Notes: generated by a model not told the origin, from the sequence alone. A DNA stretch of 64,000 nt from Epichloe hybrida (GCA_019022495.1 JAFEKR010000007.1:186001-250000), one strand, 5' to 3'. Shown: positions 49,392 through 61,492, counted from the stretch's first letter. A program made the numbers and translations.

Positions 49392-50010
49392 ATATAGAAA
49401 GGGGCTCAATTACATACCCGCACGGCCTCGTGCCTGTTTCGCTTTCAATATGTTTAAATTTGCATTGTACCGAGTCTTGAAACTTGAGCAATTAACGCGT
49501 TCTGATGTGGATGAGGAGGCACTTTTCTTTTTCCTAGAGATACCGTGTTCTAGACACCTAATGAATAAAGTAAAAAAATAATATATACATGCGCATCTGT
49601 TGAGTGAATGAATAGATGAGACTCGTAGGAAATACTCTGATGTGTACGCAGTGTACATGCTCATAATGGCAGGTAGAATCATCAGCAGTTATTCAGTGTG
49701 AAGAACATCACGTGACTCTGACTTTGACCTGACTTTCAAAGCCAAAGCCACTTCTCAACCGGATGTGACAGAAAACGCATGAAATTTGTCGCTTGCCAGA
49801 GCGCCGAGATTCGTTTACCGCACCGTGTCTGATCGTCTCAGATCAGATTGTTGGAACATTCGCCCCATATATCCCTCTCATTTGACACGCAAATCGAGAC
49901 TGAGACTTGGGTCGCGCTCACCTCGATCCGACCATTGTTCCTGGAAGCACACTGCCCGGGAAGATGCCAAAAATTCACGGAGAATCACTCAAGGAAGAAG
50001 AGGATTTAAG
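49392..50010. other. Intergenic, PMA1 3' flank and promoter of the DCAF4-like gene
   Basis: This 619-nt stretch holds the PMA1 3' flank and the upstream region of the next plus-strand gene. Its right end contains most of a short upstream open frame listed separately. No other gene is seen. Confidence 0.6.
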
Positions 50011-50017
50011 ATGCTAG
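49964..50017 (+). promoter_or_regulatory. Upstream ORF overlapping the DCAF4-like start
   Basis: An ATG at 49964 opens a 17-codon frame (MPKIHGESLKEEEDLRC) that ends with TAG at 50015-50017. The main start is at 50011 in another frame, so the two overlap by 7 nt. If the transcript starts upstream of 49964 this arrangement would limit or couple translation of the main protein. That the uORF lies in the mRNA is not shown. Confidence 0.45.
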
Positions 50018-51779
50018 AAATACCCGGTTATGACTACGGTAAGATGATTCACTATCTTTTTTTACATTCGATTTATTCGCTTCCCCTTGTGGCTTGCTGG
50101 CTGAGCCGAAAAGTCTGTCCCTTTTGCTGATACCGGGGGAAAAAATCCGACAAAACATGCAGATGCCACGAAAAAGAAGTACTTCAAGATCGAAAAGTCC
50201 CACGCTGCTCCTCCTGGAGCGTCGTGGTCCGCGAATGCTGTGAAGCGGCGCAGGCTGGAGGATGCTTCGCGGGAGGAGGCGCAGAGGAGGGCGGGCCTGG
50301 TGAGGCGTCACGTCAAGAGGCATGGTTTGCGGAAGGACATTGTGCGCGGCGGGCTGTTGAGCAGGGAGATGGACCGTGGGGCTGGGCCGGCCGAGGATGG
50401 GAGGGGGAGGATGGCAGATGGAGATGTTGGGTGTGCGGCATGGGCAGATGGTGTTGCGGACAAGGGGGAGATTCCGTTTGTGCCGAGCTTTGCGAGGTTA
50501 TGGAGCGCGAACATGAGTTGTTTTTGGGTCGGTGGTGAGGTTGCTTATGCTAGTGAGTCCTTCATGGGGGGGGACGTTTATTCTTTATTCAAGGATGGCG
50601 GTGCTGACTACACCAGCGCTCGATGGAGAAACACTGGTTGGAACATGTCTATCTACGGATGAGAATGATCGGTAAGTTGTCTTCTTTTTGTATTGCAACT
50701 TGGGTTGCAAAATGCAAAACATGACGTTTACTGGACAGATGGAGAGCTGATCATCATGTTAGCATCACGTTTGGCAAAGACCCGTTCACAGGCGAGCCGT
50801 CGCGGACTCCCCAGTTCCGGGCAGAAATGATTCTGTGCCCGCAGATGTCGTCGATTACGTATCATGAGCCGACGCACAAGATGCTGTTGACGTCGTCAAG
50901 GGAGTCATTCCATAGCTGTGGGCTGTACTCCTTCTCACCGCCGGTCGAGGGGGAGGCTCCCGACCAGAAGTGGTTACTAGGCGAGAGTAAGTTGCAGGAA
51001 ACAAGTCCGGCGTCAACTGATTGATGAAGATGCAAGCTGAGATTATTTGTCCAGCAAACGAGTACTGGCGACTTTCCATCGAGCATCGATGCCGTGACGC
51101 ATGGCTCGTCCATACCTGCACACCCGCGCCTGCCTCGTCGGACCTCCTCTGCGTGGTCGGTACGAGTGTAGGCATGCTGTCGGTGCGGACCGACAACACC
51201 ATGGCGTGGATCGCACCCGAAGATAGGAGACGACTTCCCCAGGAGATCTTTGGCCTCGACTTCCAGCAGTCCAACCACAACGTGCTCCTCGCGGGCGGAC
51301 GACGGCCGCGTCTCTGGATCACGGATCTACGCACCCCCGAGCGAGAACGGACGTGCATCCGCCACGCAAGCTCGATAGCGCACATTCGAAGCATCAACCC
51401 CCATCAGGTCCTGGTCGCGGGGCTCGAGAACACCATGTCCCTCTACGACATGCGCTTCTTCGGCGAGCAATCCGGCGGCAACGGGAGGAAGCCGCTGCTC
51501 TCGTTCCCAGGGTACAAAAATGCCGCGCATTTCCATACAGGCTGGGATGTATGCACCGAGGCGGGTGTCGCGGCGGCCGCTCAGGACGACGGCACGGTAA
51601 AGCTGTTCTCGCTCGAGACGGGCCGCACGGTCAGGAGCCCGGCCCTGGACAAGATCAGGACGGACACGCCCGTGAGGGCACTGATGTTCAGTACCATGAG
51701 GGGGGAGAGGATGCCTAGTTTGTGGGTGGGCGAGGGACTGGCGTTGAGGAAGTTTTCTCTGGGCGGCGCGGCGCTTTGA
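50011..51779 (+). CDS. WD40 protein, DCAF4-like
   Basis: Five exons (50011-50038, 50163-50552, 50617-50671, 50739-50986, 51037-51779) encode 487 aa. The first exon is 28 nt. Joined, the N-terminus reads MLEIPGYDYDATKKKYFKIEKSHAAP, which matches the PGFYYD..KKRYFKI pattern I know from DCAF4/WDR21, a CUL4-DDB1 substrate-receptor family. Next come a basic stretch (VKRRRLEDASREEAQRR), then WD40-type strands: ATLDGETLVGTCLSTDENDR, SSRESFHSCGLYSF, LLAGGRRPRLWITDLRTP, QVLVAGLENTMSLYDMRF, AAAAQDDGTVKLFSLETG. Exon 2 could instead end at the GTGAGG donor seven codons earlier; I prefer GTGAGT at 50553. The short intron 4 (50 nt) uses the GCAAG acceptor because the nearer AAG leads to a stop. Link to CUL4 ligases is inference. 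Confidence 0.78.
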
Positions 51780-51976
51780 GAATGAGGAGGGTGGGTGTTC
51801 ATCTTGTCTTCATCTTGAAAAACAAGGCATACTTTCTATCTATCTATCCTATGTTCAAAAAAGTCACCTTTCACTCACGATAGTAATTAGCTCATCATGT
51901 CAATAAAAAAGCATACACTCATCAGTCGACTCACCACCGCCAGTTCCATTCTGGTCGCCGAAAAAAAGTCAAGTGC

Positions 51977-52058
51977 TGCGTGATCTGGGAATCGAACCCA
52001 GGGCTCCCCGACGCTGCCTGGATGGCAACGGAGAATTTTACCACTAAACCAATCACGC
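51977..52058 (-). tRNA. tRNA-Gly (GCC) with an 11-nt intron
   Basis: Read on the minus strand: acceptor GCGTGAT pairs with ATCACGC and is followed by discriminator A; the D arm is GTTTAGTGGTAAA-like; the anticodon stem TCTCCG pairs with CGGGGA; the T arm is CTGGG-TTCGATT-CCCAG. The anticodon loop holds TTGCCA (anticodon GCC, glycine) and then 11 extra nt before the stem closes, the canonical position of a nuclear tRNA intron. CCA is not encoded, as expected. The T loop has the GTTCGA B box and the D arm the A box of RNA polymerase III promoters. Confidence 0.93.
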
Positions 52059-52215
52059 TGTCGTTTCTGCTGAATCAGCTTGTTGAAGTAGGGGCACGGT
52101 AACAAGATATAAACGGTGAGACCATAAAATAAGCAACAAATTCCAACGTACATCTTCCCGGCCAAAACTGCTGGGGACCAACCCAAACATCACATCTCCA
52201 AGCCCAAGCCTAGCC

Positions 52216-52869
52216 ATGGAATCCTCATCCTCCCGCGCCCGACTCCGCCGCACACTCCGCTACCCCTCCCTCTCCTCCGAGCCCGACACGCTCGACGAGC
52301 AAGGTTCACCCATTCCCCATCCCACACTCCGCAGCACCAACAAGAACTGAACAGGGACTGAACAACGGCCAGAACAAGAAGCCCTCATCAACCACCTCTC
52401 GGCGCAGAACAATCTTCAAAACACCCTCTTCAGCCGCCTCCTCCTCGCACTGCCCCTCGCCGCCGCGCTCCTCCTGCTCACCCAGGCCCTCGCCCGCCCT
52501 CACCCCGGCCGGGCCACGCTCGCCGCCGTCCCGTCGCTCACGTCCCTCCTCTCAACGGCCTACCTGCTTCGCTGCCTCCCGCCCGGCGTGACGGGCGTAG
52601 CGCCCCTCGACGCGTGGGCCGCGGCGTCGAGGCAGCCGCGGCGGCCGCGGGGGGGCCGTAGGGCGCCGCTGGAAACGTACCTGCCGTGCCTGAACGCGGG
52701 GCTGGTCCTGGTCCTGGCTCTGACGGGGTCGGCGACGGGCAGCGGGAGTGGGAGCGGCATCTTGCCGGGGGTGGTCTACGCCATCGTCTTGCTGGCAAAG
52801 GTTGTCATGGGCGGCGTGGATCCCGAGAGGGAACTGTCTGCGCTCAAGTATGGCTATCGGGGGGCATGA
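52216..52869 (+). CDS. Small membrane protein, conserved fungal type, unknown function
   Basis: Two exons (52216-52303, 52373-52869) encode 194 aa. The intron (69 nt) has donor GTTCAC, a CTGAAC branch and CCAG acceptor, and the join gives DEQEQEALINHLSAQNN. After a polar Ser/Arg-rich N-terminus there are about four hydrophobic segments: LLLALPLAAALLLLTQAL, VPSLTSLLSTAYLL, LNAGLVLVLALTG and LPGVVYAIVLLAKVVMG. The end VDPERELSALKYGYRGA looks like a conserved signature I associate with uncharacterised fungal membrane proteins. No function is proposed. The tRNA-Gly gene lies about 160 nt upstream on the other strand. Confidence 0.7.
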
Positions 52870-53005
52870 GCGTGCCGGGCATTTTGTGGGAAAAAGGGTA
52901 CACACGGGCGTATCAGTTGCTGTGTATTATCATATATTTCATCATTACCCGGCATTAAAAATTCAAGCAGATTGTCCCATGCCCAACAATTCACCTTCAC
53001 GCTCG

Positions 53006-56000
53006 TCACATGTCTATCGAGTCATTGAACCGCAGAATGCCGTGGCTTCTCAAAACGCCGTCTACGCCCTTGGGTGGTCGCGGGATCGAGTCCGTCATGC
53101 GGTTTGTACTTTCAGCATCTGTTGATTTATCCATGACAAGGGCTAGTCCTTGAGATTTGATGGCGTCAACCAGAGCAGGCACCATGTCCTACGAGACCGG
53201 TTAGCTACCGCGCCTTTCTCTCTCTCTCTACCTCTTTCTCACACACTTACCAATAGCCTAGAGTAGCACATTAATCCCATAAAGTTGTTGCTCTGTGCGA
53301 TCCGAACAGCTTCCTTGATTGATGTGCTGCGTCGTCCGCTCGTCTGTATCGTGTTCGGCTCACTAGCAGTCTCCCGGCCGAGATCGTTGCACAGGAATAC
53401 CGGGAAGTTGGGCTGCTTCCAGTTGAGCGCCGTACACAGGCGAGGATTGTAGCTGCTGAAGACCATGGAGCGCGCTACATCAGTGGACTGGAACTGGACC
53501 CGTTGCGAGCGGGCGTGGTCGAAGACAATGGTCAGAATGGCATCCACGAAGACGTTCACGTCCAACGCCGGTCCGAGCGCCAGCGCCTTCTCCTCCTCTT
53601 GTGACGGATACAGGATCTGCAGGTTGACGTTGACGCCGCGTGGCAAGGTTGCCAAGACGTCCTTGAGTGTCACGCCGGCTGACGCCAGGATCCGGTATAT
53701 TTCGGCAATGTTGTCGGCAGTCATGGACGCGAGGTTGCGGAACTGCGCGCGGCTGGCGTCTTGGCATGTTATCGACTCGAACTGCTGCAGCGACAGCCGG
53801 CAGAGCGGAATGTCGAGCCCGCCGCAGCTGATTGTCCACTGCGGCCAGATGACGGGTACTCCGTCACTGGTATATTGCACGAAAACCCGCACGTAATCAC
53901 CCGACAGGCTGGAGCCCGTGACGACTGCGTTGGTGGGCTGGTTGAACTGGCTGGTGGCCTTCCAGTACGTTTCAAAGTCGGTCATCTCCAGCGGTTGGCC
54001 CTGGAAGGGTTTGATGACCTGCGTGCTGAAGCTGATTTGACCAATCGCTCTCAGACGTGGATCGAACAGCGGCAGGCAGCACTTGGAAATGCCTGCCTGC
54101 TCCGTCTTGAAAGCGCTTGGAAGCACAACCGTCTTGGCGATGATCTTGGCGCCGTACGTGGGGAAGACGTCGAAATCGAGCGAGAAGGCATCGAGGTTGT
54201 CGACCTGGAAAGATACGGTGCGGGTTTCTTCTTGGAAGGGCAGAATGATGTTCTTGGGAATGAGGTCGGAGAGCTTGGAGGAGATGGTAAGCCGAGCTGC
54301 GGGATATTTGCCATCCTGAAAGAATATGAGCGGTTGTTCGTGAGTGGTGTCGTCGAAGCCGATTTGAACAACAGTCTTGGTATCGAGGAAGTTGTGTCCA
54401 TAACGACGAAGGGGGATGATGGGAGGCGGTAGCTCGAGGATCGGGATCGCATCCGGATCCAATGACATGGGCGCCGGGGCACTGCTGCTATCCATGGGAC
54501 CAAGTGATGGCTGGGAGACGACGAGTGGACTAGCTCGAATGAGGGTGTTGAAGGGCGCGAGCAGCTTCATGCACTCGAGATGGCCTTCCCAGGCGGCGTA
54601 GTACATGGCCGGGAGATGTTTCTCGTCAACAATGTTGACATCGACGCCCATCTTCAGCAAGGCTTGCAGGCAGTCCACGTTGCCTTCACTGGCTGCGTGA
54701 ACGAGAGGTGTCCACCCGTACAGCTTGTCGATTCGGTCGAGGTCGGCGCCGTACTGTTTCAGGAGTAGAAGAAGCTCCGAAGTCTTTCCAGAACGTGCCA
54801 CTAGATGCTGGGGGTAGAGGCCTTCGGCATCGGGGCAAATTTTTGCTCCGTGCTTCAGAAGAAGCTCGACGACCGCCTCGGAGCCGTGCTCACAGGCTAG
54901 ATTGAGAGGGACGTGATCCGAGTCAGACACGGGATCTATCCTTGCTGACCGCGCCAGCAGGCGTTCGATACAATCGAGATGGCCGTGGATGATGGAGTGA
55001 ATGAGCGGGGTGAAGTTGTCATGGTCGATAAGATCGATAGCTGCCATGTTGACTACGAGAAAGTGTGAGTGAGTGAGCCCGTGGTTCCAAAAGATGTTCT
55101 CTCATCGGTCTGGATCAATTTTACCCTTCAGCAGCGCTTCAAGCATATCGAGACGACCGTGCAGACTGGCGTAATGCAACGGTACCCGGCCGTAAACGTC
55201 GGTTCTTTCCACAGATACGCCAGCTTGTAGACCCCATTCCAGTACATATTGCTTCCCGTAAATGGTTGCCTGATGTAGACAATTTCTCTCGTTGATATCG
55301 TCGTATGATTGCAGATCAACCAGGCCAGTGTCCAGCAAGACCCGTAATGCCTCTTGAGGAGCGTCGTGGATGGCGGTCAAAAACGTCCGCGTAACCCGAT
55401 CGGGTAGCGAGCTTTCACCTTCACTTGAGCTGCTTGCTGACTGCATCTTTGTCAATAGGTCTCGTAGTTGTTCGAGATTCCCTGCAATAACGGTGTCGAG
55501 AAGTAAGGTATCGGCATCTCCCTCATCCGTACCCATGAAATGCTGACTGGTGACAACGTGGCCCGGGGTCTGGAAGTTGACCTGGATGCCATCGGACCAA
55601 GCACCGAGCTCTTGAAGACTGGTGGTGGCCTGGTCTGAAAGTTCACTGATGACGGTTGCGTTGAAAAAAGGTTGAACCTCGACGGCTCGGGACAAATAAA
55701 GCTCCTTGGTCTTGGATTTGGATGTTTTGTCCCACTTCTTGAGGATTTTCGAGAAGGCAGTCCCGTTGATCTCGACAAACTGCTGGAGCTTATTCAGGTC
55801 AGTGGCAAACTGTTGAAAGCCTTCTTCAAGCGTGGTGAACTTTGAAGAGCGTCTCGAGATGCCGTCTCTCGTCTGGAGAACCTTTTTCTTGTCCAAGAGA
55901 GTTTTCAATCGGATCTTGAGCTCGGCTTCTTTTTGTAAGTAGAAGGCATTGACCTTGTCCAGCTCACGTTCCTATGCAATTGATTCATACGTCGTTAAAT

Positions 56001-56610
56001 GACTGCCGAGCTTCGTGTAACAATGTCGTTGCGCATATGAGGAGCGAGTCTTACGAGTTGGAAGAAGAAGGTTGCCTTGTTTGCTTGAAGGGCTGCTTGA
56101 GAGTCCACGGGACCAGAGGGACGGTGAATATCATTTTGCGCCGCCAAGGTCGGAGTGGCGGAGAGCTTCTTGATGAGCTAATTCGTGAAGCACGTTAGAA
56201 AGAGTCCTGAACAGTCATGTGAGAGGAGGGGGGAAAATATCATGGAAAGAGACAGCCGAGTTCATCAGCAAATGAGTGGTCACTGATTCATCCTACTTTG
56301 ATGAGGCGTGCGGATGGGGCAGTGTGCGGACAGTTTATGTGAGAAGCCGGAGATCATGACACGTATTTGGGGGACATGTTGGACATGTTGCGAAGGTGAA
56401 CAGCTACAGTCTGTTGAAAATATATGTCACCTTTTTCAAAGCTTTGTAATTGACAAAGCTGGCGGCATACTCTGGGACCTCGAGCTGCCGCTTCTGTATT
56501 TGTTTGCCGAACTTCCTGGAAGAACAAGATGGGAAACGAAGTGTCAGGAGCCGTGAGTCACGACGAGGACATGGCAGACGGCGGGTGGCCAGAACCGGTG
56601 TCACTTACAT
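53006..56610 (-). CDS. PHO81: Phosphate-sensing CDK inhibitor, SPX-ankyrin-GDPD protein
   Basis: Six exons (56610-56609, 56515-56431, 56177-56055, 55971-55125, 55052-53251, 53188-53006) encode 1013 aa; the N. crassa homologue is NUC-2. Pho81 senses phosphate status through its SPX domain and inhibits the Pho80-Pho85 kinase. Seen: SPX N-terminus KFGKQIQKRQLEVPEYAASF with NYKALKKLIKKLS; coiled helices ELDKVNAFYLQKEAELKIRL; ankyrin repeats from about 290 to 530 (GRVPLHYASLHGRLDMLEAL, GWTPLVHAASEGNVDCLQAL); a divergent glycerophosphodiester-phosphodiesterase-like C-terminus ending RSHGILRFNDSIDM. The start codon is split by intron 1: exon 1 gives AT (donor GTAAGT) and exon 2 gives G (acceptor TTCCAG), so an unspliced mRNA reads ATG TAA. 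Intron 2 is 253 nt. Confidence 0.92.
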
Positions 56611-57389
56611 GTTGCGCCTCGGAGGCTGGGAGGGCTGAGAAGGCTGGAGGGCTGCGAGTCGGGAATACGTGAATAATGAGCTCGAGTACGGATGAGGCAG
56701 GCAGTGTCAAACTGCGTCACTGTACTCGGTAAGTCGGTACGGATGGACCACAATGCTCCAGTGCTCCAGATGGCTGGATAAAGGACAGGGAGGTCAGTCA
56801 GTCCATGCAAGAGTGCCGCGTGGTGGGTTGCGAGGCAGCAATTGTTGGCATTGTTGGCAAGCAAGCAGCTTCAACTTCTTCAAGACATGTCCTGGTTCCT
56901 GGAGGAACTTGCCGGCGCCGGACGTCAATATGTACATGTACATGTAGATATTCACTTGCTCCGCACCCGGGGGGGGGGGGCCAAAGGGAAATTCCGCACA
57001 TTAGCCGCTTGGCTTTCCGTGACCAATCCAACAAACGAACGTGGCCAATCGTCATCCCACAACCGACCCCGTGCGTGCTGCGTGCGTGCTCATTCATGGC
57101 ATAGATAGCACAATGCAAAAAGGACGCGACTGGACATGTATAAATATGTGTGTATTTTTGCATCATTTACAACGAAACAAACGGAACAATCGAGTGAGTT
57201 AATTCTGCTTGCACTCGGACAATAAACCCATCATGCTCTTCGCACTTGTCCGGTCAAAAAAAAAAAAAACATTGCGAGATAATCTAGCCGTGATCCTGCG
57301 AGGCAACCTGCAAGGCAGCCGGCTTGCGCCATCAAACTTCTTCGGTAACCGTAACCCGCCCCATCAGGAGCCGGCTCTCGCAGTCTAGC
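56611..57389. other. Intergenic, PHO81 promoter side
   Basis: This 779-nt stretch holds the PHO81 leader and promoter and the 3' flank of the CUE gene. A run of ten G lies near 56970 and A runs near 57256. TACATGTACATGTA is a short palindrome near 56932. No gene is seen. Confidence 0.55.
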
Positions 57390-58904
57390 TTAGCTCTTCT
57401 TGCCTGCCTGTGCTCCATCCTTCGACTGCTCCACCAAGCTGTCAGCCATAGCCTCTGCCGCAGCCTTCTTCAGACGCTCAGTGTCGTTGGCCTTGATATC
57501 CTTGGGTTTGCTATCCTTGCCAACTTCCTTCTCGTCCTCGCTGTCGCCTAGACTGAAAGGGTCGTTGTCGGCGATTGGACTTGGCTCGATCGACGACAAG
57601 GGCTGCCACTTGCTGGCCTTGCCCGAGTTGGGCGGCGTGTCCTTTGGTGGAACTATGGGCGACGCATCGTACATGTTGATTTCCTCGGTTGCCTCTTTGA
57701 ATCCTACTCTCCGCCCGTTGCCTGGCCTCGGAGACGTGGATGGCGGAGGGGGTCTGTGTATGCCCGAGTTGATCGTGCGTCTTCCATGGGCGGCTGCTGG
57801 ATTCAGCCAACATCCGACATTTTAGCGCTTGATGTGATGTGGATATATTGTGGCTTCAAACTTACATCCGTCTGCTGACAGCTTGATTCCGGCAAAATCG
57901 TCGCTCAGGACTTGAGGGTCCGCGTCGTACCGTTCGTAGTCTCCACTTCTTCGGCTTGCCTCGCCCTGGCGACGGGGAGGCTGTCCTGGGCGTTGCGAAT
58001 CTTCTTCCGTCTCGTCAAAGCTCTCCTCGATCTTTTTCCTGATATTGGTAATCCATGAGTTCACCTTGGTTTGTGTGTCAAGAAAGCCCTTGCGCAAATT
58101 CTCGCGAATAGCCGGGAGATCGTCGTCGATGAAGCTATGTTCGCGCTCGTCTCCATCCCAGCCCTGATTGGGAGCAGCATTGCGTTTTCGGCTCGAAGTT
58201 CGGGTCTCGTATGCGCCAACATTGTCATAATGTTCAGCCAATTGGCGAGCGTATAGTTCATCGGCCTCGACCTGAGATATCTGCGCCCGTCCTTGTGGGC
58301 GAGGAGGCTGCGGCGGAGGCACTTCTTGGCCTTCGTCCTTGACAGCGTCCGGATCGGTCATTTCTAGAGTTACATCCTGTCAGGAGCGGTATTCTCCCTG
58401 GAGCGTTTGTCTCCAATGTTCAAAGCTCACCAAGCAGCGCATTGAAGGCTGGCTCAATCTGGCCACCGCTGGCCCTCAGCACAGCTTTGATGACGGAATT
58501 ATCCACCGTAGGAAAGGCCTCCTTTAGTATCATGACGTTCTTCTGCGCCTCTGTCAACGGTCGAGGAGGTCTCTGAGGGGCAGGCTCGCCTGACGTGTCC
58601 TTGTCTGTGTTCGTCGATGTCTCGGCGGTAGGGGTGGTAGTGGTTGTTGTAGTGGTTGTTGCTGCAGTACTAGGGACGTTATTGGTCTTTGTTGCAACAC
58701 CGTCGTCAGGAGCGATACTAGTATCTTGCACGTCGTCGTCGTCCATCTCGAGCGGTCGGGCAGTGGTAGGCGACTCGGCGCCCGTCTCTGTGGTGTGCCT
58801 GTTCTATCGAAGCCGGGGCCAATTTAGCTACGCCTCTTTTTTTGTATGAACAAGGCATGAATAGCAACCGTGTGGGTACGAACCGGTTCCGCTGGATTCG
58901 ACAT
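57390..58904 (-). CDS. CUE5: CUE-domain ubiquitin-binding protein, Cue5-like
   Basis: Four exons (58904-58880, 58787-58431, 58363-57866, 57796-57390) encode 428 aa. Yeast Cue5 binds ubiquitin through CUE and Atg8, targeting aggregates to autophagy. Seen: a Thr-rich N-terminus; a CUE domain (EAQKNVMILKEAFPTVDNSV, then IKAVLRASGGQIEPAFNALL) followed by EMTDPDA; ISQVEADELYARQLAEHYD; FIDDDLPAIRENLRKGFL; a conserved end with VGFKEATEEINMYDASPIVP and WQPLSSIEPSPIADNDPFSL then GDSEDE. Exons 2-4 join cleanly, splitting the Glu of LLEMTD and the Ser of DGSAAHG. Exon 1 (25 nt, MSNPAEPV) is the best-fitting start but less certain; the ATG at 58746 is the alternative. It is divergent with the DHX35-like gene, 496 nt away. 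Confidence 0.85.
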
Positions 58905-59400
58905 GATGCGAGTTTAGCTGGCAGAGAGGGGCAAGTTTTTTAATTCTTGATTTGGCTGTGACAGGCGTAACAATGTATGCATATATTCTCCGTTGAAATT
59001 TGAATGAGAGGACCAGGCGAGGGGTCGTTGAGCTGGCCGTGACGGCTGATGTGATGACGTTCCCCACACGTCAAGGCTTGCATTGCAGCTTGCAGCAAAA
59101 GTGCATGACTGATCAATGCCTTGTAGCCCCCCTTGTGGCCCCCTCCTTGTGGATGCAAGGAATCTTCAAACATGCGACAGGTCTAGGGTATTTACCACGG
59201 CTGAGCAACCCGAAATTTCTCTGCTCAACTGCTCAACTGCTCAACCCCCCCAACAACCACAATAACCCCAATAACTCCAGCAACCAACCAGAAGTGGTCT
59301 GCTGTCGTAATCATGATGATGGAGAAGCCGTGTGGCTGTTTACCTCCCCTTCCTTGACCTGCTAGATGAAGTTGCAAAGGTCTCAATCTTCCGCACAAAC
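58905..59400. other. Intergenic, divergent promoter region
   Basis: This 496-nt stretch separates the CUE gene (minus) and the helicase gene (plus). CTGCTCAA is repeated three times near 59221-59243. It probably serves both promoters. Confidence 0.55.
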
Positions 59401-61492
59401 ATGGCCGAGTTCAGCCTCGACGCTAGCTTCATCCCGGCTCTGCACAAACCTCCCGCTCTCCTGCCCATTTCTAAATACCACGACAGTCTGCTCTATGTCA
59501 TCGAGACCTACCCCGTCACCATAGTCATTGGTCAGACGGGTTCCGGCAAAACCACACAAATACCCCAGTACCTCGAAAAGGCAGGATGGTGCGCGGACGG
59601 CAAGATCATCGGGATAACACAGGTGTGTTTAGGCATCCCTCAACCAGTCTCGACATGAACTAACCACGTCGGAAAAGCCCAGACGGGTGGCAGCCACCAC
59701 AGTTGCGCTTCGTGTGGCGGATGAACTAGGCTGTGAGGTAGGGAAAGAAGTCGGCTACTCTATCCGTTTCGAGGACGTTACTTCCTCGGCGACGCGCATC
59801 AAGTTCCTAACCGATGGGTTGCTAATTCGAGAAGCGCTCGTGGATCCTTTACTCAGTCGGTACTCGGTCATCATGGTTGATGAAGCACATGAGCGGTCCA
59901 TTAGCACAGACGTCCTGCTGGGCTTGCTGAAGAAGATTCGCAGGAAACGATCTGAATTGAGAATCATAGTCAGCAGTGCGACATTACAAGCCGAGGATTT
60001 CCTCAGGTTCTTTGCCAGTAAAAGCGAGGAGCAGACCTCTCTGGCCAAAGGTGAAGATGAGGAGGTCGGCAAGATCATCAGCCTAGAGGGCAGAACATAT
60101 CCGATTGATATTCTTTACCTGGAGTCCCCGGCAGAAAATTACGTGGACAGTGCCATTGCCACGGTATTTCAGATCCATACCCAAGAAGGAGATGGTGATA
60201 TTCTCGTCTTTCTTACAGGTCGAGAGGAGATTGACAACGCGGTACAGGCAGTTGCGGAGAGGAGCGTTCAAGGAGGAGAAGAATTTTCAAACCTGCAGCC
60301 ACTGCCCCTCTACGCAGGCCTATCTTCCGAAGAGCAAATGTACATTTTTGACAAGGCAGCAGAGGGAAAACGAAAAGTGGTCTTTTCGACCAACATAGCC
60401 GAAGCATCCGTCACCATTGATGGTATTGTCTACGTAGTCGATTGTGGCTTTGTCAAGCTACGTGCGTATAATCCCAGAACAGGCATCGAGACACTAACTG
60501 CTGCGCCGATATCCAAGGCGTCCGCGTCACAGCGAGCCGGCCGTGCTGGGCGGATAAAACCGGGAAAATGCTTTCGACTCTACACCGAGCAAAGCTATAA
60601 GGATTCGTTGCCGGAGGCAAACACTCCCGAAATTCAGAGGTCGAACCTAGCACCTGTGATCCTGCAACTCAAAGCCCTTGGGATCGATAACGTGGTTCGT
60701 TTTGATTATTTATCACCACCTCCATCAGAGCTCATGTCCAAGGCCCTCGAGCTGTTATACTCTCTCGGTGCGCTGGATGTGTATGCCAAGCTCACGAAGC
60801 CACTGGGCCTCCGTATGGCTGAACTGGCCGTCGAGCCTATGATGGCCAAGACGCTGCTATCCGCCAAGTCGTTCAACTGCCTCAGCGAGATTCTCACCAT
60901 AGCGGCCATGACCAGTCTCGGCGGCAGCGTGTGGTTCCATCATGACGGGGAGCAAAAGGCTATGGAAAGCTCTCGGCGGAGATTCGCCGCCGAAGAAGGA
61001 GACCACCTTACTCTACTCAACGCATACACGGCATTCGTGGCAAGGGGGGGGAAAGAAGCCCGTTTCTGTCACGAAAATCATTTGAATTACAAGTCAATGA
61101 CACGGGCTGTCAGCATTCGTGCCCAGTTAAAACGCTACCTTGAGCGATTCAACATCGAAGTCGATGAGTCTCTGGCGGCGCATCGCTCAGAAATTGATGC
61201 GAAGAGCAAAGCGGAACAGATTCGGCGGTGCCTCACGGCCGGTTACTTCGCCCACGCTGCTCGCATGCAGCCCGACGGAACGTTCCGCAACGTCGAGGGC
61301 GGGACGGTGATGCACGCACACCCTAGTTCTTTGCTATTCAACCGAAAAGCGGACTGGGTCATTTTCCAAGAGGTTACGGAGACAGGGGACAAGACGTTCA
61401 TTCGCGACATTACCAAGATAGAGAAGGCGTGGTTGCTGGAGGCAGCGCCGGAATTCTACAAAGTGTCTAGCGGCCGAGCGGAGCAAGCATAG
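59401..61492 (+). CDS. DHX35: DEAH-box RNA helicase, DHX35-like
   Basis: Two exons (59401-59622, 59678-61492) encode 678 aa. DHX35-type helicases associate with the spliceosome. Seen: Walker A GQTGSGKTT (44-52), TQPRRVAATTVA across the exon junction, DEAH in MVDEAHERS (142-145), SSATLQ (motif III), VFLTGREEI, STNIAEASVTIDGI, QRAGRAGR (motif VI), then the winged-helix/ratchet region and an OB-fold part with GYFAHAARMQPDGTFRNVEG and SSLLFNRKADWVIFQEVTET. The intron is 55 nt with an ACTAAC branch. The ATG at 59401 is chosen because upstream codons in frame include no ATG. Assignment to DHX35 over other DEAH paralogues rests on the short N-terminus and overall length. Confidence 0.9.

Noticed and set aside
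53085..53105. GGGATCGAGTCC-like T-arm, possible tRNA
   Set aside because: It lies inside the last exon of PHO81 and no acceptor or anticodon stem can be formed around it.
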